From the NCBI RefSeq assembly GCF_009765975.1, contig NZ_LMUJ01000032.1:182424-246423 (forward strand): a stretch of DNA of 64,000 bases, given 5' to 3'. A program made the position numbers and the translations under genes. The notes below the pieces were generated by a model. It did not search any database. It was given only the letters and a program-made list of their open reading frames with translations, and had not been told where the DNA came from. The stretch is from Acidisphaera sp. S103 (GTDB lineage: Bacteria > Pseudomonadota > Alphaproteobacteria > Acetobacterales > Acetobacteraceae). This document shows, one piece after another, positions 53,729-62,259 of the stretch; positions within the stretch are counted from its first letter, which is position 1, and every line of letters begins with the position of its first letter.

Positions 53729-54196
53729 TCAGCCGTCGGCGCGGGGTACCCAGGGGATGCGGGAGACGGAGATGCCTTCCTCGGCCAGGCTTTCCGCCTG
53801 TTCGTCGGAGGTTTCGCCGTAGATGGCCTTGGGTTCGGCCTCGCCGCGGTGCATGGCGCGCGCCTGGTCGGCGAAATCGGGGCCGACATAGTCGCAGTGC
53901 TTTTCCACCTCGGCGCGCATGCGCTGCAGGGCGGCGACCATGCGGGCCGGCAGGCGGACGGCCGGGACATTCTCGGGCGGCGCGGCAGACGGAGCGGGCG
54001 GTGGTGCTTCGACGACAGCCGGGACCGCCTCGCGGCGGCCCAGGGCGGGGGCCATCAGTGCGCGCTCGATATCGGTGCCGCCGCATTCGGGGCACTCGAT
54101 CAAGCCGCGTTTGGCCTGCTTCTCGAAGCTGGCGCTATCCTTGAACCAGCCATCGAATCCGTGGGCCTGGCCGCATCGCAACTGGTAGTGAATCAT
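53729..54196 (-). CDS. DUF1178 family protein
   Basis: This 155-residue protein starts MIHYQLRCGQAHGFDGWFKD and carries a CPECGG zinc-ribbon-like motif (about 35-40), then a proline-rich linker and the conserved FADQARAMHRGEAEPKAIYG region. It matches DUF1178, common near grxC in alphaproteobacteria. Function unknown, possibly zinc binding. Confidence 0.85.
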   Translation of the reverse strand: MIHYQLRCGQAHGFDGWFKDSASFEKQAKRGLIECPECGGTDIERALMAPALGRREAVPAVVEAPPPAPSAAPPENVPAVRLPARMVAALQRMRAEVEKHCDYVGPDFADQARAMHRGEAEPKAIYGETSDEQAESLAEEGISVSRIPWVPRADG

Positions 54197-54266
54197 TCCT
54201 GGCCCTGACAGAGACCCAATTTCAAACGGTAATCTGGCACTCCTGCCACGTGAGTGCCAGCGGATT

Positions 54267-54527
54267 TCATGTCAATCCCAACATAGTGTCGAGTTTTCCT
54301 GCGCGGTCCAATGCCATCAGGTCGTCGCAGCCGCCGACGTGCTGGCCGCCGATGAAGATCTGCGGGGCGGATGTGCGGCCGCCGGAGCGCTGCCGAGCCT
54401 CGGCTCGGGCGGTGGAGCCTTGGGGGGCGTCGATCTCGCGGAACGGGACGCCTTTGGTGTTCAGGATGTGCATGGCGCGCTCGCAATACGGGCACCAGGC
54501 TTGGGTGTAGATTTCGATATCCGGCAT
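54267..54527 (-). CDS. grxC: glutaredoxin 3
   Basis: This 86-residue thioredoxin-fold protein has the CPYC active site (Cys12, Cys15), the cis-proline loop TSAPQIFIGGQHVGGCDD and typical length. It reduces disulfides and glutathione adducts in the cytoplasm. It lies between cca and DUF1178; the nitrilase-like gene often found between grxC and DUF1178 is missing. Confidence 0.94.
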   Translation of the reverse strand: MPDIEIYTQAWCPYCERAMHILNTKGVPFREIDAPQGSTARAEARQRSGGRTSAPQIFIGGQHVGGCDDLMALDRAGKLDTMLGLT

Positions 54528-54532
54528 GTGTG

Positions 54533-55684
54533 TCACCTCTTGCCCTCCATCTTGGTCACGTTTGCGAGACGCGCAAGTTCTGCCAGGCATGCGGTTCGAT
54601 TTGCGGTGCAGCCGCCGTCCATCCACCATTGGCGCACAGTGCGCAGCAGGGCACCGACGGCGGGGCCGGCGGGGATGCCTTGGGCCACGACGTCGCGGCC
54701 GATCAGCGGGAAGACGGGGCGGGTCATGGCGGACAGGCGTTGCCGGGCGTCGGGGCTGGCGTCCAGCCATGTGCGGTCGATCAGGTCGGTTTTGTGGTGG
54801 TCGGCGAGCAGGCGGCGCAGATCGGCGTCGGAGCCGGTGGTGTGTGGCGTTGCCAGCAGGCGCAGCAGGCGGTCGCGGTCCTCGTTGGATAGTTTCAGCC
54901 GGGTTGCGAGGCCCAGGGCGTCGCCGGTCAGCATCGCGGCCAGGCGCAGCACCGGGTCGGTGGGTAGGCCGGCCAGGCGGGTGACGGCGGCGGCCTCGGG
55001 TACTGCTGCTTGCCAGATGCCGAGTTGGTTCATCAGTTCGACAGCGTTGGCCGGATCCGGAGCGGCGAGGATGAGGCGTATTTCGTGCCAGACGCGCTCG
55101 ATCGATAGCGTGGCCAGGCCGGGGATGCCGGTTCGCAGTGCTGTTAGCGTGTCGGGATCGGGCGGCATGCGGCCAAAGCGGGCGAAGAAGCGGAAGAAGC
55201 GGAGGATGCGCAGGTAGTCCTCGGCGATGCGGGTGGCGGCGTCGCCGACGAAGCGGATGCGGCCGGCGGCGAGGTCGGTGGTGCCGTCGAAATAGTCGAA
55301 CACCGCACCGTCGCGGGTCATCGACATGGCGTTGATAGTGAAATCCCGGCGTGAGGCGTCCTCGCGCCAGTCCGTGGTGAAGGCGACGGTGGCGTGGCGG
55401 CCGTCCGTCTCTATGTCGCGGCGTAGGGTGGTGACCTCGAACCCGCGGCCGTCGACCACGGCGGTGACTGTTCCGTGCGACAGGCCGGTCGGGACGACTT
55501 TGAGGCCGGCGCGCTTCAGGGTCTGGGTGACGGCGTTTGGTGGGTCGGGGGTCGCGAGGTCGAGGTCCGCCACGGGCCGTCCCGCCAGGGCGTCGCGCAC
55601 GGCGCCGCCGACGACGCGGGCGTGCGGCAGGGCGTCCCAGATCCTGGCCAGGGCGGGGTCGGTCAGGAAATCGGCGCGAGTCAT
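54533..55684 (-). CDS. cca: CCA tRNA nucleotidyltransferase / poly(A) polymerase family
   Basis: This 383-residue class II nucleotidyltransferase adds or repairs the CCA end of tRNAs. The nucleotidyltransferase head has VVGGAVRDALAGRPVADLDL with the GGxVRD loop and the DxD metal pair, then RRDFTINAMS and the neck motif RIAEDYLRILRFFRFFARFG. Its start overlaps the stop of the small membrane protein upstream. Whether it is a full CCA-adding or a poly(A) enzyme cannot be told by eye, but a single copy fits CCA. Confidence 0.92.
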   Translation of the reverse strand: MTRADFLTDPALARIWDALPHARVVGGAVRDALAGRPVADLDLATPDPPNAVTQTLKRAGLKVVPTGLSHGTVTAVVDGRGFEVTTLRRDIETDGRHATVAFTTDWREDASRRDFTINAMSMTRDGAVFDYFDGTTDLAAGRIRFVGDAATRIAEDYLRILRFFRFFARFGRMPPDPDTLTALRTGIPGLATLSIERVWHEIRLILAAPDPANAVELMNQLGIWQAAVPEAAAVTRLAGLPTDPVLRLAAMLTGDALGLATRLKLSNEDRDRLLRLLATPHTTGSDADLRRLLADHHKTDLIDRTWLDASPDARQRLSAMTRPVFPLIGRDVVAQGIPAGPAVGALLRTVRQWWMDGGCTANRTACLAELARLANVTKMEGKR

Positions 55685-55929
55685 GGGGATGCCGCCGGGT
55701 GGCCTTCGATGATGCGGCCGTTCTGCATGACAGCGGGGACGTAGGCTTGGTGCCCATCCTCGGCATCGAGATGCGAGGTCCAGAGCAGTGCCGCCAGCAT
55801 CAGCCCGACGAAGACGGCCAGGCCGTAGATCAGGCCGGGCGGCGGCAGGGGGGAAGGGAACCACAGGCGCCATGCCGCGAACGCCACGAAGGGGGTGAGG
55901 AAGAGTATGATCTCGATGAGACGCGGCAT
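55681..55929 (-). CDS. small two-helix membrane protein (DUF6111-like)
   Basis: This 82-residue protein has two predicted membrane helices (about 5-22 and 32-50) and a short hydrophilic tail ending in GHPAASP. It resembles DUF6111 proteins found beside cca in alphaproteobacteria. It overlaps the cca start by four bases, so it is likely the first gene of that operon. Function unknown. Confidence 0.7.
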   Translation of the reverse strand: MPRLIEIILFLTPFVAFAAWRLWFPSPLPPPGLIYGLAVFVGLMLAALLWTSHLDAEDGHQAYVPAVMQNGRIIEGHPAASP

Positions 55930-56459
55930 CGGACGCCAAATTCCTCATTTCCGTTTGGTGGTCGTCGCGCGGCGTTGGAGCGGCTTGGGGCCGGAGTGGA
56001 GGTATGTCGGGACGAGAGTGCCGCCGTGCCTCGGTTCTCGCAATCGGGGGCGGTGGCAGGGGGCGGCGCCTGGCTGAGGGCGGGCGGGTGACGAAAGCGG
56101 GAGTCGGTCTGATCTCAGCATCCGTTGCGTCGGGAGAGGCGCTTCTCCGGCGGTGCCCTATTCGGTTTGCCGCCGGGTTCGCGATCGCCAATTCAACGCC
56201 AAGACGCCAATGTCTGGTGGCCACGCACCACGCCTGACAGTCTGCCTCCGGACGAGCATCCCAAATCTTGGCGTTCTTGGCTTCTTGGCGTTGAATTGGA
56301 CGGTGCGACCGTTCGGAGTGTCCGAATGTCGCTTTGACTTGGCCCAGGTTATGCCCGGACGGCCAGCGCCGAAGCGGCTTCTTACAGGTGGGCCGTGACG
56401 GGAGCGAGAGTGGCGCGCGGCGGGCAGCCGTTACAGGTCTTGATCGAATGCTTTGTTTA
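55930..56459. other. 530-base gene-free stretch
   Basis: No supported gene lies between the cca operon and the rfb operon. It contains the inverted-repeat element at 56189-56298. Frames here are poorly protein-like. The promoter for the small membrane protein and cca (minus strand) must be near its left edge. Confidence 0.5.
56189..56298. repeat. 22-base inverted repeat element
   Basis: Arms 56189-56210 and 56277-56298 are inverted copies of CAATTCAACGCCAAGACGCCAA with one mismatch, separated by 66 bases. The right arm is preceded by an additional CTTGGCGTTC, so the CGCCAAGA unit recurs. It may be a small mobile element or a decayed repeat family. Confidence 0.7.
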
Positions 56460-57344
56460 TCAGGGCGGCGCGGTTGCGAAAATCGTCTTCACCGTCCGGG
56501 TCAGGCTGTCGCGCCAGGGGGGCAGGCGGACGCCGAAAACGTCGTGCAGCCGGGTGCAGTCCAGCCTGGAGTTGGCGGGGCGTTTGGCCGGGGTCGGATA
56601 TTCGGCGCTGGTGATCGGGGCGACCTCCGGCACGGTGGCACCGTGGCGGCTTGCTTCCTCGAACGCGGCGACGGCGAGGCCGAACCATGTGGTCGCGCCT
56701 GTGCCGGCGGCGTGGAAAATACCCTGGTAGGCTGGTTGCCATCCCGTCGCATCCACCCGAGCGATCACGCTCAGGATGGCGTCGGCGAGGTCGGCGGCGG
56801 TGGTTGGGCAGCCGTGTTGGTCGGCGACCACGGTCAGCCGCGGCCTGGTCTTGCCCAAGGTCAGCATGGTGCGGACGAAATTCTTGCCGGTGGCGGCGTA
56901 GACCCAGGCGGTGCGCAGGATGATCGCATTGGCCCCGGATTCCAGCACTGCCTGCTCGCCCGCCAGTTTGCTGGCGCCGTAGACGCCCTGCGGTGCCACC
57001 GGGTCGGTTTCGACATAGGGGGCCGGTTTGGCGCCGTCGAAGACGTAGTCGGTGGAGATGTGGATCAGCGGAACGTCGGCCTCGGCGCACAGGCGGGCCA
57101 GGGTGGCCGGTCCGTCGCGGTTGGCGCGATAGGCGGCGTCGGCGTTGGTCTCGGCTGCGTCCACTGCGGTGTATGCGGCGGCGTTGATCACCAGCCGGGG
57201 GGCTGTTGTGCGAAATGCGGCCTCGATCGTCTCGGGGTGGTCGAAGTCGAAGGCCGGACGGCCGACGCGGTGGATGCCGGGGGCGGTCGCGAGGGCGGAG
57301 GCGAGTTGGCCGGTGCCGCCGGTGACCAGGATGGGGGCGGTCAT
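56460..57344 (-). CDS. rfbD: dTDP-4-dehydrorhamnose reductase
   Basis: This 294-residue SDR enzyme does the last step of dTDP-L-rhamnose synthesis. It has TGGTGQLASAL at the nucleotide loop, INAAAYTAVDAAE, HISTDYVFDG and the YGASKLAGEQ catalytic pair. The ATG at 57344 is used; an 18-residue extension in the longer frame is only the translated dispersed repeat. It is the last gene of rfbB-A-C-D, separated from rfbC by that repeat. Confidence 0.93.
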   Translation of the reverse strand: MTAPILVTGGTGQLASALATAPGIHRVGRPAFDFDHPETIEAAFRTTAPRLVINAAAYTAVDAAETNADAAYRANRDGPATLARLCAEADVPLIHISTDYVFDGAKPAPYVETDPVAPQGVYGASKLAGEQAVLESGANAIILRTAWVYAATGKNFVRTMLTLGKTRPRLTVVADQHGCPTTAADLADAILSVIARVDATGWQPAYQGIFHAAGTGATTWFGLAVAAFEEASRHGATVPEVAPITSAEYPTPAKRPANSRLDCTRLHDVFGVRLPPWRDSLTRTVKTIFATAPP

Positions 57345-57369
57345 GGCTGGGCGCGCCCTGACGGTTCGT

Positions 57370-57403
57370 GCGTGGATGGCCGGGACACGCCCGGCCATGA
57401 CGG
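57370..57403 (+). repeat. dispersed palindromic repeat, copy 6
   Basis: GCGTGGAT and CATGACGG flank arms GGCCGGG and CCCGGCC. It sits inside the rfb operon, between the rfbC stop and rfbD start, and could attenuate rfbD. Confidence 0.75.
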
Positions 57404-57419
57404 TGAGGGCATCGCGCCG

Positions 57420-57977
57420 TCAAACATGGAACAGCGCCGACAGGTCGCGCAACCTCGGCAGCACCTTGTCCTTGTCCGACAGGATCACGCTGTCTGTGGC
57501 CACCGGCCACTCGATGCCGATATCGGGGTCGTTCCAGATCACGCCGCGCTCCGCTGGCTTGTCGTAGGCGCCGGTGACTTTGTAGATCACCTCGGTTTCC
57601 GCGGTCAGCGTGCAGTAGGCGTGCAGGAAGCCGATCGGGACCCAGATCTGGGTCCAGTTGTCGGCGCTGATCTCGGCGCCCACCCATTTGCCGAAGGTCG
57701 GCGAACCCTGCCGCACATCCACCGCGACGTCGTAGATCGCGCCCTTTATGCAGCGCACCAGTTTGCCTTGGGCGTTCGGACCGATCTGGCAGTGCAGGCC
57801 GCGTAGCACGCCGATCCCGACCGACATCGCGTGGTTGTCCTGGACGAACGGTCCCGGGACGCCGGCGTCGGCGAAGCGGCCGGGATTCCATGTCTCGGAG
57901 AAGAAGCCCCGCGGGTCGGTGAAGCGTGGCGGCGTGATCAGTTTGACGTCGGCGATCGCCAGCGCTTCGACTTTCAC
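57420..57977 (-). CDS. rfbC: dTDP-4-dehydrorhamnose 3,5-epimerase
   Basis: This 185-residue cupin-fold epimerase has [13 protein letters not shown], the catalytic His62 in [20 protein letters not shown], and [19 protein letters not shown]. The commonly seen LHFQ is LHCQ here. It works on the product of RfbB in dTDP-rhamnose synthesis. The start overlaps the rfbA stop by four bases. Confidence 0.94.
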   Translation of the reverse strand: MKVEALAIADVKLITPPRFTDPRGFFSETWNPGRFADAGVPGPFVQDNHAMSVGIGVLRGLHCQIGPNAQGKLVRCIKGAIYDVAVDVRQGSPTFGKWVGAEISADNWTQIWVPIGFLHAYCTLTAETEVIYKVTGAYDKPAERGVIWNDPDIGIEWPVATDSVILSDKDKVLPRLRDLSALFHV

Positions 57978-58849
57978 GCGCTTTCTCCCTCGGCCAGTTC
58001 CATCAGTACCCGGCCCAATTCGGTTTTTCCCAGATGGGTGGCGTGGTGGCGCAGTCGGTCGGCGTCGATGAAGCCCATGCGGAAGGCGACCTCCTCCGGG
58101 CAGCCGACCAGCATGCCGGTGCGGGACTGGATGGTCTGCACGAAGGTCGCCGCCTGCAACAGGCTGTCGGGCGTGCCGGCATCCAGCCAGGCACAGCCGC
58201 GCGACAGTTTCTCCACGTGCAGCGTGTCCGCCTCCAGATAGACGCGGTTCAGGTCGGTGATCTCCAGCTCGCCGCGGGCGGATGGCTTGATGGACCGAGC
58301 GATGTCGCTGACGTTGTGGTCGTAGAAGTAGAGGCCGGTGATCGCCCAGTTGCTGGTGGGCGCGGCGGGTTTTTCCACGACCTCCACCGCCTTGCCGTTG
58401 GCATCGAAGGCGACCACGCCATAGCGCTCCGGATCGCGCACCTGGTAGGCGAACACGGTGGCGCCGACCGGCCGAGCGGAGGCGGCGCGGAGGAGGGTGG
58501 AGAGGTGGTCGGCGTGGATCAGGTTGTCGCCGAGGGCCAGGGCGCAGGCCTCGCCGGCCAGCCAGTCGCGGCCGATCAGGAAAGCCTGGGCGATGCCGTC
58601 CGGGCTTGGTTGCACGGCGTATTCGAAGCGGACGCCGAAGCGGGACCCGTCGCCTAGCAACCGGCGGAACTGCGGCAGGTCGTCGGGCGTCGAGATCAGC
58701 ATGATGTCCTTGATGCCGGCCAGCATCAGCGTGGACAGCGGGTAGTAGACCATCGGCTTGTCGTAGACCGGCAGCAGCTGCTTCGACGCCGCCAGGGTCA
58801 TCGGATGCAAGCGCGTGCCGGAACCGCCGGCGAGTAGAATGCCCTTCAT
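57974..58849 (-). CDS. rfbA: glucose-1-phosphate thymidylyltransferase
   Basis: This 291-residue enzyme makes dTDP-glucose from dTTP and glucose 1-phosphate. The start [20 protein letters not shown] holds the nucleotide loop, followed by [20 protein letters not shown]. The ATG at 58849 is chosen; the longer frame overlaps rfbB. The start overlaps the rfbB stop (ATGA), and the stop overlaps rfbC. Confidence 0.95.
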   Translation of the reverse strand: MKGILLAGGSGTRLHPMTLAASKQLLPVYDKPMVYYPLSTLMLAGIKDIMLISTPDDLPQFRRLLGDGSRFGVRFEYAVQPSPDGIAQAFLIGRDWLAGEACALALGDNLIHADHLSTLLRAASARPVGATVFAYQVRDPERYGVVAFDANGKAVEVVEKPAAPTSNWAITGLYFYDHNVSDIARSIKPSARGELEITDLNRVYLEADTLHVEKLSRGCAWLDAGTPDSLLQAATFVQTIQSRTGMLVGCPEEVAFRMGFIDADRLRHHATHLGKTELGRVLMELAEGESA

Positions 58850-59922
58850 GCCGCTTTTCCCTTGTCGTCTACCGATGTGCCCAGGCGCTGCCCGGCGTAT
58901 TTCGCGGCGCGCAATGCCTCCCACCAGGTTCGGTTGGCGAGGTACCAGTCGATGGTGCGGGCCAGGCCGGTTTCGAAGTCGTGCGGGGCCTTCCAGTCCA
59001 GGGCCTGTTCGCTGCGGGAGGGGTCGATCTCGTAGCGGAAATCGTGGCCGGGGCGGTCGGTGACGTAGCGGATCAGGCGCTCGCGGGGGCCGGCCGGATC
59101 GGGGATGCGGGTGTCCAGGTGGGCACAGATCGCTTTCACCACCTGCAGGTTGGTGCGTGGCTGACGGCCGCCGATGGCGTAGGTCTCGCCGGGGGTACCG
59201 CTTTCCACCACGCGCACCAGGGCGGCGGCGTGGTCTTCGACGAACAGCCAGTCGCGCATGTTCGACCCGTCGCCGTAAACCGGCAGGTCCCGGCCTTCGA
59301 GTGCGTTCAGGGTGACCAACGGGATCAGTTTCTCGGGGAACTGCCAGGGGCCGTAGTTGTTGCAGGTATTGGAGACGATGGTGGGCAGTTTGTAGGTGTG
59401 ACTCCAGGCTCGGACCAGGTGGTCGGAGGCCGCTTTGGTCGCCGAATAGGGGCTGCGTGGGTCGTAGGGCGTGGTTTCGGTGAACGGCGGGTCGTCGTGG
59501 TCGAGCGCGCCAAACACCTCATCGGTGGAGACGTGGTGGAAGCGGAATGCCGCCTTCCTGTCGGCGGACAACGCAGCGTAGTGCCGGCGGGCGGCTTCCA
59601 GCAGGATGAAGGTGCCGACGACATTGGTCTGGACGAAGTCGGCCGGGCCGTCGATCGAGCGGTCCACGTGGCTTTCCGCCGCCAGGTGCATTACCGCGTC
59701 CGGATCGTGGGTTTCGAACACCTGGCGCATCGCTGGGGCATCCGCGATGTCGGCTTTGACCAACAGGTGGCGGTTGTGGCGGAGGCCGTCTTCCAACGCG
59801 TCCTCGGACGCGGCGTAGGTCATCTTGTCGACATTGATCACGACATGGTCGGTGTGGCGCAGCAAATGCCGCACCACCGCGGAGCCGATAAAGCCACACC
59901 CGCCGGTCAGCAAAAGCTTCAT
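58846..59922 (-). CDS. rfbB: dTDP-glucose 4,6-dehydratase
   Basis: This 358-residue SDR enzyme catalyses the second step to dTDP-rhamnose. It has the TGGCGFIG loop at 6-13, catalytic Thr133, Asp134 and Glu135 in VSTDEVFG, and Tyr159/Lys163 in [12 protein letters not shown]. It is the first gene of the minus-strand operon rfbB-A-C-D, which supplies rhamnose for lipopolysaccharide or exopolysaccharide. No glycosyltransferase gene is next to it. Confidence 0.95.
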   Translation of the reverse strand: MKLLLTGGCGFIGSAVVRHLLRHTDHVVINVDKMTYAASEDALEDGLRHNRHLLVKADIADAPAMRQVFETHDPDAVMHLAAESHVDRSIDGPADFVQTNVVGTFILLEAARRHYAALSADRKAAFRFHHVSTDEVFGALDHDDPPFTETTPYDPRSPYSATKAASDHLVRAWSHTYKLPTIVSNTCNNYGPWQFPEKLIPLVTLNALEGRDLPVYGDGSNMRDWLFVEDHAAALVRVVESGTPGETYAIGGRQPRTNLQVVKAICAHLDTRIPDPAGPRERLIRYVTDRPGHDFRYEIDPSRSEQALDWKAPHDFETGLARTIDWYLANRTWWEALRAAKYAGQRLGTSVDDKGKAA

Positions 59923-59988
59923 ACGGCCTTACATCCCTGCCATTTCATGCCCCGTGCGGTAACATCAATCCGACCGGCGCGGCAACTA

Positions 59989-60624
59989 TCAGCTTCGGAC
60001 TCCCGATAGAAACAGCGCCACGGCAGCCTGTCCCCACACCTGTGTCTGCTCGTCGTCGAGCGGGCGGCCCAGGCCCAGGGCTCGCCGTTGCGGACCGGCC
60101 AGCACCAGATGGAGGAATTGTTCGGCCGCCAGGGTGGTATCCCGCACTGGAATGTCTCGGCGGGCGATGGCTCGGTCGAGCAGGGCGGCGATGCGTGTCG
60201 TGCCGGCGTTGGCGCCGGCCTGGCGCATCATCAGCGGCAGTTCGGGAAAGCGGGCGCTTTCGGCGATCAGCAGGCGGTGCAGCGCCACGGCTTCAGGTGT
60301 GAGTGCCACCGCCAGAATGCGGGCGGCGGCCTCATTGAGCGCGGTTTGCAGATCGTCGTTTTCCACCCAGTCCTCGGCGGTGGACAGCCAGCGTGTCATC
60401 AGCCGTTCCACCACCGCTCGGAACAGGGCGGGCTTGCCGCTCCAGCGGGCGTAGAGCGTGCGCTTGCCGATGGCGCTGGTGCGGGCGATGGCCTCGATCG
60501 TGGTCGCGGCGTAGCCGTGGGCGAGGAACGCGGTCGTGGCCGCGTCCAGGATGGTGGTTTCCAGCTTGGCGGCGGCCTTGGCCGTGGGCCGGCCGCCGGA
60601 GCGGCGCGGCGCGGGGACGGTCAC
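59989..60624 (-). CDS. TetR-family transcriptional regulator
   Basis: This 211-residue regulator has an N-terminal HTH (about 24-70) with ILDAATTAFLAHGYAATTIE and KRTLYARWSGKPALF, and a helical ligand domain with the TetR_C region LHRLLIAESARFPELP. Its target and ligand are unknown. It begins four bases after the stop of a 36-residue lipoprotein on the same strand and lies upstream of rfbB. Confidence 0.87.
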   Translation of the reverse strand: MTVPAPRRSGGRPTAKAAAKLETTILDAATTAFLAHGYAATTIEAIARTSAIGKRTLYARWSGKPALFRAVVERLMTRWLSTAEDWVENDDLQTALNEAAARILAVALTPEAVALHRLLIAESARFPELPLMMRQAGANAGTTRIAALLDRAIARRDIPVRDTTLAAEQFLHLVLAGPQRRALGLGRPLDDEQTQVWGQAAVALFLSGVRS

Positions 60625-60628
60625 GCTA

Positions 60629-60739
60629 TTAGTAATAGTGCCAATGATACGGGTGATAGTACGGGCCGGCCGGGTAGACGACGCAGCCGGACAGCATGAC
60701 GGCGAGGCCCAGTACGGCGGCCACTTTGATCAGGGACAT
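60629..60739 (-). CDS. 36-aa lipoprotein with His/Tyr-rich tail
   Basis: The minus strand encodes MSLIKVAAVLGLAVMLSGC, a lipoprotein signal with lipobox MLSGC (Cys19), then a 17-residue tail VVYPAGPYYHPYHWHYY rich in Tyr and His. AGGAGCG stands eight bases before the ATG. The tail resembles tiny entericidin-like or metal-binding lipoproteins but matches no family that I know. It is coupled to the TetR gene that follows four bases later, so it may be co-transcribed and co-regulated. Confidence 0.7.
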   Translation of the reverse strand: MSLIKVAAVLGLAVMLSGCVVYPAGPYYHPYHWHYY

Positions 60740-60914
60740 AGAGGTCGCTCCTGTTTGGTGAGGTGCAGCCTGAATATAGCGCGTCGAATGAAACGCAACG
60801 GGTTCGATGCAATTCTAATTGTAACAGGGATGACGTCCGGTTGCGGCTTGGCCGGGTCGTGCCGGTGCTGGGTCGGGGTTCGCGGGCGATAGCGGGGGAA
60901 GATGGCCCCTTTCA

Positions 60915-60995
60915 CCGTCACGGCCGGGCGTGTCCCGGTCGCCTTCGCACCAACGGACGAAGCGCGGATGGCCGGGACATGCCCGGCCATGACGG
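60915..60995 (+). repeat. dispersed palindromic repeat, copy 7 (double form)
   Basis: The direct copy at 60962-60995 (GCGCGGAT ... CATGACGG with arms GGCCGGG and CCCGGCC) is preceded at 60915-60938 by an inverted copy, CCGTCACGGCCGGGCGTGTC plus CCGG. The full unit forms a larger inverted repeat around a 23-base centre. Confidence 0.75.
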
Positions 60996-61051
60996 TGAGC
61001 GGGTCTCCGCCCATCCGTTACCCTGAGACCTGTGGGGCACGGACTTCGGAT

Positions 61052-61720
61052 TCAGAAATCCAGGTCGGCGTAGTGTTCCGGCGGGGTGGTGCCGGCGACG
61101 CGGTCGGCCAGGATGCCGCGGAAGCTCGGACGCGACTTCATCCTGGCATACCAGTCCTTCGCCGGGGGGGAGATCGTCCAGTCCAGTTCACCGATGAAGT
61201 CCAGGGTGGACAGATGCGCCGCGGCGGTGAAGTCGGCCATCGACAGAGCGCTGCCGGCCAGCCATTTCCGGGTCTCGGCCAGCCAGCCGATGTAATCCAG
61301 GTGATAACGCAGGGCGGTGTAGCCGGTGCGGATTGCCGACGGATCGGGATTGCCGCGGCGGGTGAGGCGGCGGAGGAATTTCTCGCCATACAGATTCTGC
61401 GTCACCTCGAGGGCGAACTTGCCGTCGAACCAGGCGGAGAGGCGGCGGACCTCGATCCGCTCCGCCAGGGTGCGGCCGAGCAGGCTGCTGTCGGGGTAGG
61501 CTTCGTCGAGGTATTCGCAGATCACCGCGGAATCGGGGATGACGAGGCCATTGTCCTCGACCATGGTCGGCACGGTGCCGGCGGGGTTCAGTTCGAGGTA
61601 TTCCTCGCGGCGTTCCCACACTTTTTCCAGCCGCAGCTCGAACGGCAGTCGCTTTTCCGCGAGCACGAGGCGGACCTTGCGGGCGTAGGGCGACAGTGGG
61701 AGGTGGTAAAGAACGCGCAT
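61052..61720 (-). CDS. glutathione S-transferase family protein
   Basis: This 222-residue protein has a thioredoxin-like N-domain (1-78, LYHLPLSPYARKVRLVLAEK, then the glutathione-site IPDSAVICEYLDEAYP) and a helical C-domain (about 90-210). It would conjugate or reduce with glutathione in the cytoplasm. Ser9 or Tyr12 may be the active residue. It is a single gene. Substrate unknown. Confidence 0.9.
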   Translation of the reverse strand: MRVLYHLPLSPYARKVRLVLAEKRLPFELRLEKVWERREEYLELNPAGTVPTMVEDNGLVIPDSAVICEYLDEAYPDSSLLGRTLAERIEVRRLSAWFDGKFALEVTQNLYGEKFLRRLTRRGNPDPSAIRTGYTALRYHLDYIGWLAETRKWLAGSALSMADFTAAAHLSTLDFIGELDWTISPPAKDWYARMKSRPSFRGILADRVAGTTPPEHYADLDF

Positions 61721-62259
61721 CGGCGACTTTTATCGCACCCAATCGCGCGTCGCGCAAAGCGCCGATTGCGGGGGTGGAGGCTGGATGGTGTTGAATCTGT
61801 ATCTTTCTTGGCCGAAGCGGGGCTGATGGTTCGGCGCGCGGGCCTGGCCGCCGGGGCGATCGATGTTCAGTCTGCGACGGGACCGGCTGGCCGTGGTGGA
61901 TCGGAAAGCAATCAAGCGCACACAGAGTTACACTGAGTTCGGCACAGAGTTGCACTGAGAAGAATTATTGCGCTTCGCGCGAAGGGGCGGCTTGCGCAGG
62001 TAGGAAGCGATTACGGAAGGAAAATAACTGCGCGAAGCGCTATATTTTTTTCTCGGTGCAACTCTGTGCCGAACTCAGTGTAACTCTGTGTGCGCTTGAT
62101 TGCTTTTCGTCGACGGGATCGAAGCCGGCGGATGACGCCGTAGTCCTTTCGAATAAACGGCGTCGGAATGTTTGGCAATAAACGAATTCGTCACGTGATC
62201 GGAACCAGGGACGGCATCAGGTCTCGTGGCTACCGAAACAATCTGAAATCCCGAAGCGC
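61721..62259. other. 539-base gene-free stretch with a large palindrome
   Basis: No gene is supported here. The dominant feature is the nested inverted repeat at 61902-62109. Flanking DNA is ordinary GC-rich sequence, and the promoter for the glutathione transferase (minus strand) must lie at the left edge. Confidence 0.6.
61902..62109. repeat. 208-base nested inverted repeat
   Basis: The 60-base arms 61902-61961 and 62050-62109 are inverted copies with two mismatches. Inside lie a second perfect pair, GCGCTTCGCGC (61970-61980) with GCGCGAAGCGC (62030-62040), and a purine-rich centre. Each arm also holds the tandem unit CACAGAGTTACACTGAG and CACAGAGTTGCACTGAG. Short matching sequences, CGACGGGACCG (61875-61885) and CGACGGGATCG (62111-62121), stand just outside both arms as possible target duplications. 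No open frame fits. Confidence 0.85.

Noticed and set aside
57345..57398. N-terminal extension of rfbD
   Set aside because: These 18 residues are the translated dispersed repeat; the conserved protein begins at 57344.
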